The notes under the pieces: generated by a model
Told to the model about the DNA's origin: nothing
The model's database searches: none
The model's input: only the letters and a program-made list of their open reading frames with translations
Program-made: the position numbers and the translations under genes
Assembly: GCA_958349535.1 (NCBI GenBank)
Contig: CATWDJ010000012.1
Location: forward strand, 1 to 52,922
Length of the DNA stretch: 52,922 nucleotides
Reading direction: 5' to 3'
DNA from: Maccoyibacter sp900556645
GTDB taxonomy: Bacteria; Bacillota; Clostridia; Lachnospirales; Lachnospiraceae
Part shown: one piece after another, positions 52,166-52,922 of the stretch
How positions within the stretch are numbered: position 1 is the first letter of the stretch
Layout: every line of letters starts with the position of its first letter

Positions 52166-52861
52166 TTATTCTACTTCCTCCGTCGGCTCTTCAGATTCAT
52201 CCCCGCCACCTTCTACCGGATGCTCTTTTCTCAATTCTGCCATCTTATTTACCAGCTCGCTAAAACGGTTTACGGTATCTTCTGAAAGAAAGCCTTTCTG
52301 GTAATCTGTCATGTTAGAATAAACGGAACCCAATTCTGACAGCTTTGCTTCATCGGAAAGTGTCAACTGATCTACGCTCGGCAGTGCTGCCACTTCATCT
52401 GAAAAAGTTTTTGCCAATATGGATGCGGTATAGTAATCTCCATCTGCTACGGTATCCAAATCCTCAATAGAATAAAGGGAATCGTTAATGGAAAGATATA
52501 CCCCTCCGTTCTGTCTTAACACATAATCCACCATGCCGCTGGCATAAGAGGTTTCTCCGGTTTGCGAATTTGTCACCTTCATGATTACCTGTTTTCCCAC
52601 AAGGTTGTAGGCTGCATCTTCTGTCATGGTCTGATTCAGATTCTGAGTTTCCTCTAACTGGGAGAAAGTTGCCAACTGTGAAATATATTCTGTATTATCT
52701 GTAGGCTCCAACGGGTCCTGATACTGCATCTGAGCTACTAAGAGCTGTAAAAATGCTTCTTTATCCAGTTCTCCTCCGGCTTTTGCTGTGGTTTTGGATG
52801 ATGTTGCCGATCCGGTCTGGTCCACAAGCTTACCATCTTCTACCTGCTGAATAATCGCCAT
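52166..52861 (-). CDS. flgD: Hook cap / scaffolding protein FlgD
   Basis: The 231-residue protein caps the growing hook. The N-terminal FlgD motif is clear: LDKEAFLQLLVAQMQYQDPLEPTDNTEYISQLATFSQLEE. After a middle region there is an extension of about 90 residues with a very acidic end (GGGDESEEPTEEVE), whereas the Bacillus protein is only about 140 residues long. GAGGAG lies upstream of the ATG. Upstream at 52862-52922, short minus-strand frames end at TAA (52878-52880 or 52895-52897); one may be the end of fliK, but I cannot tell which. Confidence 0.93.
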   Translation of the reverse strand: MAIIQQVEDGKLVDQTGSATSSKTTAKAGGELDKEAFLQLLVAQMQYQDPLEPTDNTEYISQLATFSQLEETQNLNQTMTEDAAYNLVGKQVIMKVTNSQTGETSYASGMVDYVLRQNGGVYLSINDSLYSIEDLDTVADGDYYTASILAKTFSDEVAALPSVDQLTLSDEAKLSELGSVYSNMTDYQKGFLSEDTVNRFSELVNKMAELRKEHPVEGGGDESEEPTEEVE

Positions 52862-52922
52862 ATCTTCTCTCCTCGTATTATATAGTAGTAGTGTTTATAG
52901 ACCCTCTCCAAGGTCTGTATGC

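Noticed and set aside
52862..52922. Calling the end of fliK upstream of flgD
   Set aside because: Two minus-strand frames end in this short stretch, and neither tail is distinctive, so no gene can be assigned.

Overview
The window looks like a chromosome segment of a motile, low-to-mid GC Clostridia bacterium, most likely a member of the Lachnospiraceae. Signs of this are Gram-positive PolC, CheC/CheD/FliY chemotaxis proteins, a TIGR02530-type flagellar operon protein, a DUF6115-like protein next to FapA, a DUF5050 propeller protein, a DUF2935 protein, and the order rpsB-tsf...pyrH-frr-uppS-cdsA-dxr-rseP-ispG-polC. Almost every gene is on the minus strand, so the text below follows transcription from right to left. 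I saw no rRNA, tRNA, CRISPR array or complete insertion sequence, and no gene-free stretch longer than 300 bases.

Right part (52.9 to 27.6 kb): a tightly packed fla/che cluster of about 29 genes. It holds hook genes (flgD, a TIGR02530 gene, flgE), the stator (motA, motB), fliL, the switch (fliM, fliY) with cheY, the export gate (fliO, fliP, fliQ, fliR, flhB, flhA), placement GTPases (flhF, flhG), a PilZ c-di-GMP brake, chemotaxis genes (cheB, cheA, cheW, cheC, cheD), a two-helix acidic membrane protein, sigma-28, fapA, and three little-known genes: a 104-residue basic protein, a DUF6115-like coiled coil, and an MltG-like protein without its catalytic domain. A strong terminator follows. Two large perfect hairpins, after flgE and between cheW and cheC, are candidate sites for adjusting transcript levels. 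flbD, often found between flgE and motA, is missing.

Middle part (27.5 to 12 kb): rpsB-tsf has its own promoter and terminator. Next come a DUF2935 gene, then a membrane-anchored polysaccharide deacetylase and a bactofilin inserted ahead of pyrH-frr, which end at a terminator. uppS-cdsA-dxr-rseP-ispG-polC (isoprenoid and lipid carriers, membrane proteolysis, replication) follow, then aroA.

Left part (12 to 0 kb): a DUF5050 protein on the plus strand overlaps the end of aroA and is divergent from pheA. pheA heads a unit with a DUF815 ATPase, an exopolyphosphatase and polyphosphate kinase, followed by a HAD phosphatase. The HAD gene converges on, and overlaps, a plus-strand PHP phosphoesterase. 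At the left end is a small type VII secretion LXG locus (two WXG100-like/coiled-coil partners plus a short LXG protein), the most accessory-looking part of the window.

Several start codons were moved inward from the longest open frame because a Shine-Dalgarno sequence or the promoter position supports the shorter form. These cases are stated in the entries.
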